Shown here: piece after piece, positions 49,300 to 61,734 of the stretch
How the letters are laid out: each line of letters begins with the position of its first letter
Numbering within the stretch: position 1 is the first letter of the stretch
Assembly: GCF_023973825.1 (NCBI RefSeq)
Contig: NC_090126.1
Coordinates: forward strand, 310,001 to 374,000
DNA: 64,000 nucleotides
Direction of reading: 5' to 3'
DNA from: Plasmodium brasilianum
Taxonomy: Eukaryota; Apicomplexa; Aconoidasida; Haemosporida; Plasmodiidae
Position numbers and translations under genes: made by a program
Notes under the pieces: model-generated
The model's database searches: none
Told to the model about the DNA's origin: nothing
What the model saw: the letters and a program-made list of their open reading frames with translations, nothing else

Positions 49300-52200
49300 T
49301 TTATATTTTATACACATTCAGTCCACTGAAAATGACCACTTTGATGAAAAATATTTACTATATCATGATGAAGAAATGAAGAAGAAAATTAATTCAATTA
49401 GCCTGCTGTATAAAGGACAGTCTAATATTTGCTTGATAGGGGATAGAAGTAAATATACATTTAGATATATACCACCTATATACATATCATATAAGCAAGC
49501 TAGTATATTCCTGTTTTGTAATATATTTTTCATTTCCCAATTTCTTACAACACAAGCAGTTAGTATAACTTTTTATTTCTGTCTACTTTCATGTGCGATA
49601 TATTTTATTTACCTCCTTGCGTTACTATTTCCATATTTTGCCTTCCAGTATTACAATTAGTGATATTGCAACTTGTATGTTTATTTTAACATATACTTCA
49701 GAAAATTGCAAGACGGCTATTTTTAAAGAGATAATTGACAGGAACAAGAATATTGACCATGTTGTAATAGATGTTTTGAAATACATCAATGTTCTTAATT
49801 TTAAAGTTTTACATGATAAATTAATAAAAAAAAATGTAAAAAAGTACTTCCATCAGTCCATCCTTTATATTTGCATAGACGACATTCACGTTAATTATGT
49901 AAAAATAAAAAATAGAGAAAAATTAAAATGGAAAATATTAAAAAGGAAAAATAGAACACCCTATAATTACAAGCCACGCCGTAGCTTCAAATATATTTTT
50001 TATTTATTCTTTTATTTATTTGTTTAACTTTTTATTTGCTTTATTATTTTTTTTTTTTTTTTTAGGAAAAATCAAATAACCCTTCTGTAGAATTTTTGCA
50101 CAATTTACAGAGAAACTTATGCTATTGTGAAAACAAAATTATTAATATAGAAAACATAAAAAGCATAATCACCTTGGAGTTAGAACAGATGAAAAAGAAT
50201 AGCTACTATAAATTTATATCATATTACTATTCTTTCTTCTTTTTAAACTCAAGCAGAAAATGCTTACTACATTATTTTAATTCCCTAATAAATCATTCTT
50301 TAGATGGAAAATTTCAAGTAGATACATACCCACATATACACACAAATATATACATGTATATTTATTGTCTATATTTATATATTCACAGACACACTTTACA
50401 TATTTTTTTTTTTTTTTTTCCCCACTCTAAGGGTATACACAACAAATTAGTAAGTTACACCATCGATCTATTTTGGAAAATACATGAGGACATTAATTTA
50501 GAGGAAAAAAAAGAAAACAGCTTACTATTCACAAAAGAAAATATTTTCTTGTTCTACGAAGAATTCTTTTGTACTAAATGGAATTTTGAAAATGAACAGG
50601 ATGTAGTTATAAATTGGTGGTATTTAGACAAAAAAAAAAAAAAAAAAAAAAAAACTTCACATGTAAATATTTACATATATGAATATTATAAAATTTTAGA
50701 AAAAGGCAAATTCCTTCCCTTATTTTGTTATGTTTTCATGTTTTCTTCTCTTGTTCATTTTTAGTGAAAATGCTGAAAGTATGATTTTAAATAGGATCCT
50801 GAAAAAGGAAAGCAAAAAGGAGGTTATGAAAATGATTAAAAGTAAGAAAAAATAGTAATAATAAAAAAAAAAGAAAAGAAAAGAATAAAAATAAATATTA
50901 TTTTGAGTCCATCTTACTTTGTTCTAACCTATACATGTTACTTCCTTCGCGATACTGCTACAATTATTATATTATTATTTTATCATTTTATCATTTCTTC
51001 CCTTCCTAGATGCTCAGGAGAAACACTTCAATATAATTAATGAAAATAATTCTACCTACTTAAATTACTTTTCCAAAGACGTAAAAAGAAAAAGAAACTT
51101 AAAATTATTAAATTAAAACTTTCTCTTTTCAGTTCATTCCACTTTATTAATTTATACACATGCCCATATTTTTTTTTTTTTTTCTCACAACGCACAATTT
51201 TGCCTACATTTTTCTATTCCAGGTTTACGAAAAAATTGACAACGATGTGTTAAAAGACGAATTTCTTAGAAGTCTAAGTAGTTACAACAATTTGTATATT
51301 AACACAAAGATGTTTGTAGAATTTTATTTTAAAAACATTTTGGAGGTCTATAAAAAAATAAGTAAAAATGTAAATTCATCCATGATAATTTGCATTAATA
51401 AAAAGAAAGCCATCATATTACTAAACGCTGTTGCATTCATATTAAATATCAATTCAGTAATAATTAACAAGTCTAATATTCAAGAAAATGTGCAGGAAAA
51501 AATTAACTATTATAATAGATTGCGCTTTAAGAGAAATCTTTTTATATTAATTAATTATTCAAAAAAATATGATGATTATTTTTACTCCTTAATTTATAAA
51601 AAATTTCCATCTGCACTATTTGATAAAAAGGAACTATTCCAAATGTATACTAAAACAAATCTGATATCTAATGAGCTAAAATGGGAGAATATTCAAAATA
51701 TAGTAATTAAAACATTCATGAAAAATCGAAATATCACTGTGTTTTTGTAGCTTGTTATGCATATTTTCTAACGTAGTTTTAGTAAAGGCGTATATAAGAA
51801 AGGGGGGAGTATGTGCATATACATACGTACATACATATATGTGTATAGAAACATAATTATTTGTACTCCGTTTTGAATTATCTGATAACTATTTTTTATT
51901 CTTGTAGCTTCTTCTTCCCCTTTTTTATCATCTCATAACACTGCTTATCGCATCTTTCTATGTCGTACCATTCCCAAGTTACCTTTTACTATTTGCTCTT
52001 TCCTTTCATTCTTCCACCCACGCAGATGAAGAACAACACATATGTGTGCCTCGTACACGAAAAGAGGTTTGATTTAAGTATGTCCAATTTCCAGAATTAT
52101 AAAAACATTTACAATGATATATATGTTATTCACATCGATTGCTGGTATAAGGAAGAGTACATTCGATACTGTAGGTTGTTTTTAAAAAATTACTCAGATA

Positions 52201-55200
52201 ACCACTTTGTAGATAATATTTTAAATAATTTCAAAAAGAAAGTTATCTTAAATACTTTAGAAGATGATATTGAAAAACAGAATAAAAACCTGGCCATAGA
52301 AAAAAAAGAAAAAGACAAGGAGGATCACATTTTCATAAATTCGCTAGATTATATAAAGAAAAATAAAAATGAACAACCTGAAGCGAAAGAAAGTGAAACA
52401 AAGAATAGACAAGAAAAAGAAATAGACAAAGAAAAAGATAACACAGATGAAAATGAAACAACTCAAGTTAGGACAAATGAAGATGAAAAACAGAAAGTAG
52501 CTGATGTAGAAAAATCATATGAGGGAGAAAATGAAAAGGATAAAGAAAAGGGAGAAAATGATTACATGATAATACAAAATGGAAAAAAAGAGGAGGAAGA
52601 AAAAATGGCTAATGAAAAAAAAAAAAAAAAAAAAAAAAAGGAAAAGACCCAAATGACAAAAAAGACACGAAAAACACAAAAATCCCAAAAAACACAGAAA
52701 CAACAAAAATAATGAAATACATAAAACAAGAAAAAATTATAAACAAAAAGCAGAACAATAATCTAACTGAAAAAAAGAAAGATAATTATAATATAAAAAA
52801 TAATGAAAAGAAGGAGAAAAAAGAAAATAATATTCAAAATAAAAATGATCAACAAAACGAAGAGAGAAAAAACAAAGGTAAACTCAAACTAACTTCACAA
52901 GAAAAAGAAAAAAAAACAGAGAAGAGTTCCTCTATCATCAAAATAATCAAAAAGGGAGTAATAAATAAAGATTCAAAGATAGAAAAAAATAATATAGTGT
53001 CTTCTAAAAATACTACAGATCCTTATTCGAATAAGGAAAATAGTAAAAAGAAAGAAATAATAAATTCCATAGGAAATGTAAAAACAAAAAAAAATGAAAA
53101 CATAACAATGAAAGAAGTTGCTAAATCAAATGAAAAAGAAACAAGAGAAGGAGAATTAAATAAATCAGGGAATAAATCGGATCATAATAAAAATACTGGA
53201 AAAATGGAAAAGAAACATAATAAAAGAGAAAATAGTGAAAGGAATGTTTTAAGAACAAACAAACCTACAAAGGGTGATCTCGAACATAAAAAGAAACAGG
53301 ATAAAAAAGACAATAGAAATATCATTAGCAACAACAATAGTAATAAAAATAAGATACATAGTAACTATAACAATGTTAATTATGAAGCTAAAGAGGAGCT
53401 AGTTGTTATATCAGAGGATGACCAAAGAAAAGCGGAAGTTGATATAGACAAATATCATGAAATGGGAAAAGATGAAAAAAAAACTTTGCAGGAAAAGGAA
53501 GGCACAAAAGGTAAAGGAAATGGCGAAATGGAGGGAGAAAAAGAAGCCGAAATAGAAGGCGAAAGCAAAGGCGAACGGGAAGGCGAAAAAGTAGACGGAA
53601 ATAATGATATCCACACTAATGGCACAGAACTGTCCAAAGAAGGCGAATCAAAAACGGATGATGAAAATGCTAAAAATAAAGACTATAACTATTTAAAAAG
53701 TTGCAATAAAAGAGCAATAAACGAATTTAGCACAAACAACGCAGAAATGAGTAAATATAATTTTTACAGTATGATTGAAAAACAACTTGAAAACGTTGTC
53801 GATGTATTTATAGAAGTATATTATGATTTAAAAAACTTTTTAAAGAGAAGAAACAGTAATTTAGATTTCATAAGAATCAACAAAAGCAATTTTGTGGACT
53901 CATTAGTTATGTTTTATATTTTACTAAAAAATAAATTAAACTATAAAAATAAGCAATTGCAAATGTTTAGAATGGGTCTAAAAAAGGTGGAGAGTATATT
54001 TAAAAATTATAATAATATGAATACAGAAATAGAACAAATAAATACATCAATATGCTCTAAGGAAGATACCATAGTAAATCTAAACGAAGCTATTAAAAAT
54101 GATTCTAAACTATTAGTAGATATGGAACAACAATTTAACTCAAATAAACAAATTTTAAACGAAGTGGTAAATGATATTGACGAAATGATGGAACACAAGA
54201 ATGAGTCTGAGAAACAAATTGAAGAAGAATGTATCTCCATTATATTTAAAATTCAAAATGTAGAAAATAGCGAAATTAAAAATATATTGAAAATTACTAA
54301 TCCTGATATGACACTCATAAGTATATCAATTATTCTGAACACATTAGTAAGAAACTCCTTTTTAAATGATAACAATGATAATTGGAATTACTTTAAAAGT
54401 TTTATTTCAAAAGAAAATTTTTCCAAATTCTTTTTTAATTTTAAAAAAGAAAATGTAACTGATAAACAAATAAAAAGAATAAAGGATTATATAAGTAAAG
54501 ATGAAATAGCTAGAAACACTAAGAAAATTTATGAAATGAATAATTTATTTACTTATTTTTTTGAATGGGTTAATTTTATACTTAAATACAAAGAATATTA
54601 TAAAAATACATGTCAAATAAATGAATCTATTTCAAGTAATACTTTGAAAAAAGAAAAGTTTGAAAAGGAAAACCAAATGCTGTTAGAACAAATGCATAAT
54701 ATTAAATCGTCCATCGTAAGTAACAAAAGTGATGTAAATAAACAAATGGAACAACTGGAAGATTTAAATAAAAAATTAAATATAATAAACAAGTCTTATT
54801 TACCTATTTTAGAAATCAAGGAATTTTTAGAAAAAATTCAAAAAAAATATACAATTACAATTGAACAAATTGAAAACAATTATAAATATTTAGTATCCGA
54901 AATCTTACTCTTTTCCTTTTTTCTAAATTATTCATCATCTTTTAATTACAAGTATAGATGTTTCTTACTTGATAAATGGAAAAGAATTATAAAAAAAAAT
55001 AATATATTAATAAAAGATGATGTTAAAATAGAAAATATATATTCATGTGATAGTATCATATCGTTGTTTATATCTGATAACTTCCCAAGACATATTTTTT
55101 ACATACAAAATGCATTAATATCTTTGAATCATTTTAGATGGCCTCTGCTATTAGATCAACAAAATATAGGAATCGAATGGTTAAAAAAAAGCTATAGCAA

Positions 55201-58200
55201 TAATTTGGTTATTCACAATTTTGATGAAAATTTGAGCAAACATTTAGATATGTGCATAATATATGGAAAAAGTTTAATAGTTCCATTTTTCAATTTCCAA
55301 AATTTGTATATTTATGAAAAAAAAAATAATGAAGAATTTAACTGTGACCATTGTAATGATCAGGATAACGTTAAAACGATACAAGCACATGTACTCTGTA
55401 AAAAAAATTTTCTTAAATTCAAACTAAAATATAAAGAAATTAAACTTAATTCCAATTATAGCATCATAGAACCTGTTATAGAGAGGAACGTGTATCTGAT
55501 AAATGGAAAATACTACATTAACATTGGTTAGTGCTCAAATACATGTTTATACGTGCATGTATTTCTCAGTACATGTATATAGACAAGCTTTACATGTTCG
55601 ACCACATATACTTCTTCATACATTACATACGCACATTTCTTAATTCACGCCCATGCTTACTCATATGATTTGCATCTATATCATGAGCATCCATAAATTA
55701 AACCTTGTTCAATGTGATACAACAATTTTAACAGCTAATTTTTTTTTTTTTTTTTTTTTTTCCATCTTGTCCTCTCCCGAATTATCAGGAAAGAAAAAAC
55801 TAGAGTACAACAAACATTTCAGGCTATTCCTCGTGAGTGACTCGAATGATAGATACTTTGAAGACATAGAAGATTATGTTAACATAATTGATTTTCAAAT
55901 AGATAAAAAGTTGATTGTAAACAAAATTGTAAACATTATTTTAAAACATGAAGATGAAAAAAAGTTAATCAATTTTAACACAAAAATAAGAAATTTCTAC
56001 GAAACAAAACAAACACTTAAATTTTTGGATGATGGAATGATTATAGAATTATGCACTTTTGACAATAAAATTAATAATAATAAAAATTTAATGAGTGCTA
56101 TAAATAATAATGTTCTGAAAAAAATAGAAATAAAAAAAATGCTTAATGAATACAAACATGAAATTAACAAAATAAAAAGTTCTTCTGAAAATATAAAATG
56201 TTTAGGTTATAGATTTCATAGTATATATAAAGTGTTACTTAAACAGTCGAGAGTAAAATCTGTATACAGTTTTAATTTTAATTATTTATTAAACATTTTA
56301 AATAATTTAATTAAAAATATCAACAAGAAAATACTAATTTGTAATTTTAATCAATTAATAAAAAAATTTACGCATAACTGTTTTGTATTCTTGTTAAATA
56401 CTATAAACCAAAAAGACAAATTATTTTTTTGTTTTCTGTTTTATTCTTCCTTACTATTTGAAGAAAAAAAATTAATAAATATAAAAAAGTCCATAAAAAT
56501 AGAGAAGGAAAAATACTATTCTCTATTTCTGAAGATGAGAAATTTAACAAATAATGATACAACCGATTTACATAAAGTTGAATGGTTAAGTGAAAAGAAA
56601 AAAAGGGAGTTACTATTTTTACAAAATGAATTAGAAAATTTTAAACTACTTATTGAAGATTTAAAAAATAATTCTATTGAATATTTTAACTGGTATAAAC
56701 AAGTACGACCAGAAGAACATTTGTCTTTTTTGAAAAGAATACAGCTAGATAAATTAGAAATTATTTTGTTCATATATGTAATGCGTAAAGATAGACTATA
56801 TTATTACATATATTTCCTGTTAACAAATTATTTAGACCTAACTGAAAATGTCAACTTCTCTTTTAATCCTTCTAAGGATTTAAATTATATAGATGCAAAA
56901 ATATTTTTACACATTACAAAGGAAGGGAATAATTTCTATGAATCTATCTTATCAAAACATAATAATGCAATAAAAACTCTCAGCGTTGGAAATAATTTTA
57001 ATAGTGATACTCAAATAATTATGGAAACATCCTTACAGAATGGGAAAAAATTATTACTAGAAAATATTCATTTAATTAAATATAATATAGACAAATTTTA
57101 TGAAATATATAATAATAAAAAAATTCATTCTAATTTTGAATTATATCTAACCTCCGAACAAGACACTTCAATCTCTATATTAAAAAAGGCTATCAAGATA
57201 TTTCCACATAAGGATGAATATTTAAAAACTCTACTCACAGAATTGTTTGCACATGTTCAAAATATTTATAAAGACAAACTGAGAAATAATTTTGTTAACT
57301 CCTTCTTATTTTCTCTTTCCTTCTTTCACACTATTCTAGTGTGCAGATCTAATTATGATAACTTCGGTTTTGACGAATTGTACCACTTCGATATTAAAGA
57401 TTTCGAGAGTACATTTGATTGCCTCCTCCATTATTTTGATTTAGTCCAAGTAAACAGCTCCATAGATAATGAGTTAAATAACGCCTCAAATATGGTTTCA
57501 AAAATTGGCTCAAGTAGGTACAAAAATATGTGCCTTCATTTTAATACTAGCACCACAAGTAAAGAAGCTGTTACAAAGGAAATGAATATAAATTGGGCTT
57601 TTGTGAAGTAAGTAGAAGTGAAGAATTCTTCAGCAACTGTATTTAACCTGAGTAGTAATTTTGGAATCCTCTTTATAAATTATAATTTAAAAATATGCTA
57701 AATATTAAACTATCTGAAATATTATGTATCCCTCTTTAGTTGTACCATTATACTGTAGTAGTTACCTTATTCATTTCTGTCTCTATTTCTGCCCTTATTT
57801 ATTCCCCCATTTCTGCCTCTTTTCCTTCCTCCCCTACTCCTATTTGGTAACTGATCATTGCTTTGCACCTTAACTCTTACAGAGAAATAATCCTGAACGG
57901 ATATGGGAACAAGGTCAATTATGCAGATAGGAAAATAATAAAAAGTTATATCAAGGAATATTTTAACGAATATTCATTTAACGAAAAAAACGAATTCATT
58001 TATTCCATTGATGAAAACTATAACTATAAATTTTTGTTAAATGGATCTATAAAGGAATATACGAATTTAATTAAGGTAAAGATGCAAAAAAAAAAAAATA
58101 GAATAGCATGCTTTGTTCTCCTTATAATTATAACTCCGCATTATGTCTTCTTACAAATGTGTAACAAGTCCCATGCTGAATTGTTATTACACTATTTTTA

Positions 58201-59617
58201 CTGATTTATTGCTTATTTACAATTAAAGTCTACATTTTAAATGCAAATGTATGGTCATATGTACACTATACACATCTTAAGTGAATTTTCAAAATTTTCT
58301 CCTTTTTTAACACTACTGTATAGTTACTCATTTATTTTATCTTCTCCTCCTTCGTTTTTTCATTCTTTTGTAGGGTTATCCCTTTTTCAATAGCTGCAAA
58401 ACTTATGGAATGAAAATAGAAGCTGATAAAAAGAAACATGAAAAGTATAATGAAAGTCTAATAAAAAATTTAGAAAAGATATGCAGCAAGGAAATTTTAA
58501 TTTATAAAAAGGACAATAATGATGATGATGTTTTTTTCAACCTGGAAAGCGATTACTACTCAAGTTCTAATTTTAACTCTGATGAAGATGAAAAAAAAGA
58601 AAAAGAAATAAAAGAGGAAATCCTATATGGCGTGGCACATGTGGAGAAACAAGATGAGTACACAAAAGATCTAACATATGAAGAAGAACGGAACAAAAAA
58701 GATGATGCTTATGATAATGGTAGTAATTGTAGTAATGATTATGGAAGCGACTTTTTTGTAAACATAAACAAAAAAGGTGATATGTTAACAGGCGAAGATA
58801 GGAAAAAGCATAACAGTTATTGCCATTCAGACTATTATTTAAAATTAGACTTTTTAAAAAACGTTAAAAAAATGAATATATTTTATGAATTAATAAAAAA
58901 ACTAAAATTAACATTTAAACATAATATAAGTATTAATTCTGAGTGGACTAAAAGTAATATAACTACAGTTCAGTCATGTTGCATAAATGAAACGAAGAAA
59001 TTTAAAGAAATTACAAATATGATATATTGTGATGTAATAAAAATTGAAAATGAGTTAAATAAAAATAAAAAATATTTGGATATTGATACTAAACTAAATA
59101 TGATTTATTTATCATTAAATAAGGTACCAAAAAAATGGACATTTAGTTTTAATAAAAAGATAAAAACTGTTCATAATTTTATTACCTATTATGAAAATAT
59201 AAAAGAACAACTATACTTTTGGAATATTACTGGAGAATTAACTTTTTATAATATGCAGTATTTATTTAATCCTTTTGAATTTTTTAAAGCCTTATTAATT
59301 AAATTTTGTTCTGTTCATAAAAAAAATTTAAAAGATTGTATATTTACATCCAAAATTAATAATTCCACGGAAATAAATAAAAAGGAAAACCCGCATTCTC
59401 AAAAAAATTTTTTTTATAGTAGCGATGAAGAAGATCATTTTATAACAAATGATATCAATTATGCGGACTATGTTCACTACGACACTGAAAATTACTGTGA
59501 CGTGTATTTGCTAGGGATTTACACACTGGTAAGCAATGCATATGTGATATACATGTGTGCACACAAATACATTCATCCATGTATCAATTCATGCATACAT
59601 ACATATACATATATACG

Positions 59618-59650
<33 letters not shown>

Positions 59651-60172
59651 CTTGTTTCCATCGCCCCATTGAGGTTTCTTACATGTTTCATACAAAGTAT
59701 TCTTCGCTCAACAATTTGTTCGGACATGATCGAACTACCTCATTATATTCTATCACATTCCATTTCTCTCAACATCCAAGTTTTACATCTTCATTTTGGT
59801 TTTCCCATTTACTACCTTCACCTATTACATTTTTTTATTGGCCCTATTTATTTTTCCATTGTATTCTCTCCACTTATTACCTCCATTTACTATCTCTTTC
59901 CTCCCCCCTTACAGAATAACAATTTTGAGTGTCTAGGAATTAAGTCAACAAGTAAGAAGAAATATGACAAAATACCCATTATAACACTAAGCATAATAGA
60001 AAAAAAAGAAAAGAACATATTAAAGGATAGAAAAATACCCCTATATCAATATAAGTATAATGGAAAACTGAAAAAAAAAAATAATAAGTTTATAACAAAT
60101 ATGTACTTCAAATCGGACAAACATAAATCCTTCATTTATATTAGCAAGGTTTATCTGTTCATATATAATTGA
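36583..60172 (+). CDS. Divergent cytoplasmic/axonemal-type dynein heavy chain, 34 exons
   Basis: ATG 36583, stop 60170-60172, about 5,680 residues. Exons: 36583-36726, 36859-36946, 37074-40974, 41241-41526, 41710-41797, 42015-42244, 42359-42439, 42687-42962, 43148-43399, 43597-43894, 44055-44137, 44281-44438, 44795-44936, 45119-45339, 45469-45629, 45754-45825, 45903-46111, 46233-46326, 46472-46916, 47145-47349, 47684-47886, 48173-49138, 49322-49448, 49649-49898, 50066-50317, 50432-50662, 50765-50841, 51010-51080, 51223-51738, 52026-55526, 55789-57607, 57883-58075, 58374-59528, 59915-60172. Junction phases agree except at four one-base breaks (near 45984, 49448, 50630-50654, 52615-52639). Tail, linker (F-P-D-F-F-F-L), AAA1-6, stalk and C-terminal domain are all recognisable. 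Among nucleotide sites, only AAA2 keeps a P-loop (G-G-A-H-I-G-K-S-T, about residue 2450). From memory this is the counterpart of the dynein heavy chain near the left end of P. falciparum chromosome 12. Whether it serves the flagellar axoneme or the cytoplasm cannot be told from sequence. Confidence 0.9.
37074..40974 (+). other. Dynein tail exon (exon 3)
   Basis: A 3.9-kb exon encoding about 1,300 residues of the N-terminal tail. The first 150 residues are a Lys/Glu/Asp/Asn-rich low-complexity region with no counterpart in model dyneins; the rest is predominantly helical-looking sequence, as expected for the region that dimerises and binds intermediate chains. The exon is entered in phase 1 from a TTTGCCAG acceptor and left in phase 2 at a GTAACA donor. 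Confidence 0.8.
41079..41133. repeat. (TGTA)n microsatellite in dynein intron 3
   Basis: About 13 perfect tandem copies of a TGTA tetramer within the intron between 40974 and 41241. Confidence 0.9.
42482..42558. repeat. Two direct copies of a 36-nt unit in dynein intron 7
   Basis: A 36-nt T-rich unit containing TTTCAATTTTTTGTATTTC recurs exactly, with the matching landmark at 42488 and again at 42524, followed by a degenerate third start. It lies between the donor after 42439 and the acceptor at 42686. Confidence 0.75.
43502..43539. repeat. (TA)n microsatellite in dynein intron 9
   Basis: Nineteen perfect TA units between exons 9 and 10. Confidence 0.9.
45469..46111 (+). other. Dynein AAA1 region, degenerate nucleotide site
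   Basis: Exons 15-17. The position of the canonical AAA1 P-loop G-P-A-G-T-G-K-T reads I-I-S-G-N-N-K-T (about residues 2119-2126), so the first and sixth-position glycines are gone. The following T-S-A-L-G matches the family. The Walker B equivalent of C-F-D-E-F-N-R-I reads I-F-K-N-I-D-E-I, losing the Asp-Glu pair, while the flanking V-E-E-L-S aligns well. One apparent frame break lies at the AAA triplet 45984-45986. Confidence 0.75.
52250..53740 (+). other. Lys/Glu/Asn-rich insertion in dynein between AAA4 and stalk
   Basis: About 490 residues of hydrophilic low-complexity sequence separate the end of AAA4 (I-H-I-D-C-W-Y) from the block E-M-S-K-Y-N-F-Y-S-M that resumes dynein homology before the stalk. 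It contains a G-E-x-E-G-E-type repeat near 53520-53590 and a 25-A run at 52615-52639 where the reading frame changes. Confidence 0.8.
54010..54790 (+). other. Dynein stalk and microtubule-binding domain
   Basis: Heptad-rich coiled coil 1 (about 54010-54230), then a domain resembling the dynein microtubule-binding head: N-P-D-M-T-L-I-S-I-S, W-N-Y-F-K-S-F-I, K-D-Y-I-S-K-D and F-F-E-W-V-N. Coiled coil 2 follows (about 54610-54790). Relative placement and the Trp pattern fit the stalk of model dyneins, so microtubule binding may be retained even though the ring ATP sites are degenerate. Confidence 0.8.
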
Positions 60173-60205
60173 TAGGACCTCTTCTTCTCTTTTCCTTTAA
60201 TTTGT

Positions 60206-60359
60206 ATTCTCTTTTTGTTTAATATCTATTCTCTTTTTGTTTAATTTCCATTCTCTTTTTGTTTAATATCTATTCTCTTTTTGTTTAATTTCCATTCTCT
60301 TTTTGTTTAATATCTATTCTCTTTTTGTTTAATATCTATTCTCTTTTGGTTTCATGTAT
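60206..60359. repeat. Tandem array of a 22-nt unit (6 full copies plus a degenerate seventh)
   Basis: Units begin ATTCTCTTTTTGTTTAAT and end either ATCT or TTCC. The order of endings is ATCT, TTCC, ATCT, TTCC, ATCT, ATCT, then a decayed seventh copy. The array begins 34 bp after the dynein stop and lies between two convergent genes. Confidence 0.9.
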
Positions 60360-60594
60360 AACCTCTTTTCGTTTCACTTCTTAAAAACTTTTGCTGCATT
60401 TATATATTTTTTTTAATTCCATAAAATCCGGATTTTCATTAAAACTTATATCCTTCTCTAACAACGGCATTTCTATATCCGCCTGAATAGAAAAAAAAGT
60501 TGCGTACAACATGAACGCTCGCATATATATGATGCATTAACATAACATTTGCAAGAGCTAAAATTTACAGTACAAGTTAATACGGGAAAAACGT

Positions 60595-61688
60595 CTATGC
60601 TGTTTTATTTTTTATATTTATTTTTATTCTTTTTACTGGTATAATGTAATCATCATCCGAGTTCGTACGGGACTTGTGTTTGATTCTATCTAATGGAATT
60701 ACTCCGCTATTAAATAATGAACGAAATGAAAAAAAGACGAAAGTATATGTAAACAAACATATGAATGAATTATTTTTAGCATAAGTAAATAAGAATAAAA
60801 AGAAAAGACCCCAAACACACACACTACACATGAAAATTTGCACGCATATTTAAATATACAAAACACTACAAATAAAAAAAAAAAAATTACCAGCTGTATA
60901 TATAAACTTGCTTCTTCGGCTTCCCAATTAAAGTAGATTGTTCCTCAATAAAAGAAAGAGTATCAAACCCATATTCAAGATGTCCAAAAACAACCTATAT
61001 ACACATAAGAAAAGAAGAATATTTTTTGAAAATAGAGAAATTATTTTAAAAAAAAATCATTTTTTAAATATCATATTTTCTACTTACATGTTTTTTATCT
61101 AACCAGGGGCAACTCTTAAATGTTACAAAAAATTGAGAATTATTTGTATGTTTTATTCTAGTCTGACACATGGATAAAATTCCTGTCATAAAGAACATAA
61201 TAGAAATAGGTTAGTGCACACACACATGTGTGTGTTTATGTATATATGCACAAAAGTATGTTTATGCATATTAATTGTCAATGTACATCCAAGTTAAAAA
61301 CATCCCCACCCCTCAACAAGAACCATATGACAAGTTATATGTAACATTTTTGCTTTTCTTTTTTATCTTATAACCCCTTTTTGAATGTTTGTAAATAAAC
61401 TTTTCATTTCTAAAGTACTGTCCATATATTGATTCTCCACCATATCCATTTCCAAAATTAAAATCTCCTCCTTGAAACATCTAAAAAGACATGTACAAAA
61501 TGTATATATGAATATATATACTTATATATCTATACACTCGTACTACATATATATTACTAGTGCATATTTTACGTTGGTATGTTTTTACATAATATTTTAT
61601 TTCCTTACAAAATTAGTAACGATTCTATGGATGGGAGAGTTTTTATACCATCGTGGTTTTAAATAATAGCCTAAACCTGTTTCTCCTT

Positions 61689-61734
<46 letters not shown>

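Noticed and set aside
53411..53637. Minus-strand ORFs opposite the dynein charged insert
   Set aside because: Antisense shadows of Glu/Lys-rich codons giving Phe/Ser-rich frames; no independent signal.
59557..59919. Plus-strand ORF spanning the last dynein intron
   Set aside because: It starts in intron sequence and TA repeats; the real last exon begins at 59915 after a pyrimidine-rich acceptor.
61472..61666. Plus-strand ORF opposite cyclophilin exons 3-4
   Set aside because: Antisense to well-supported cyclophilin coding exons and their intron.
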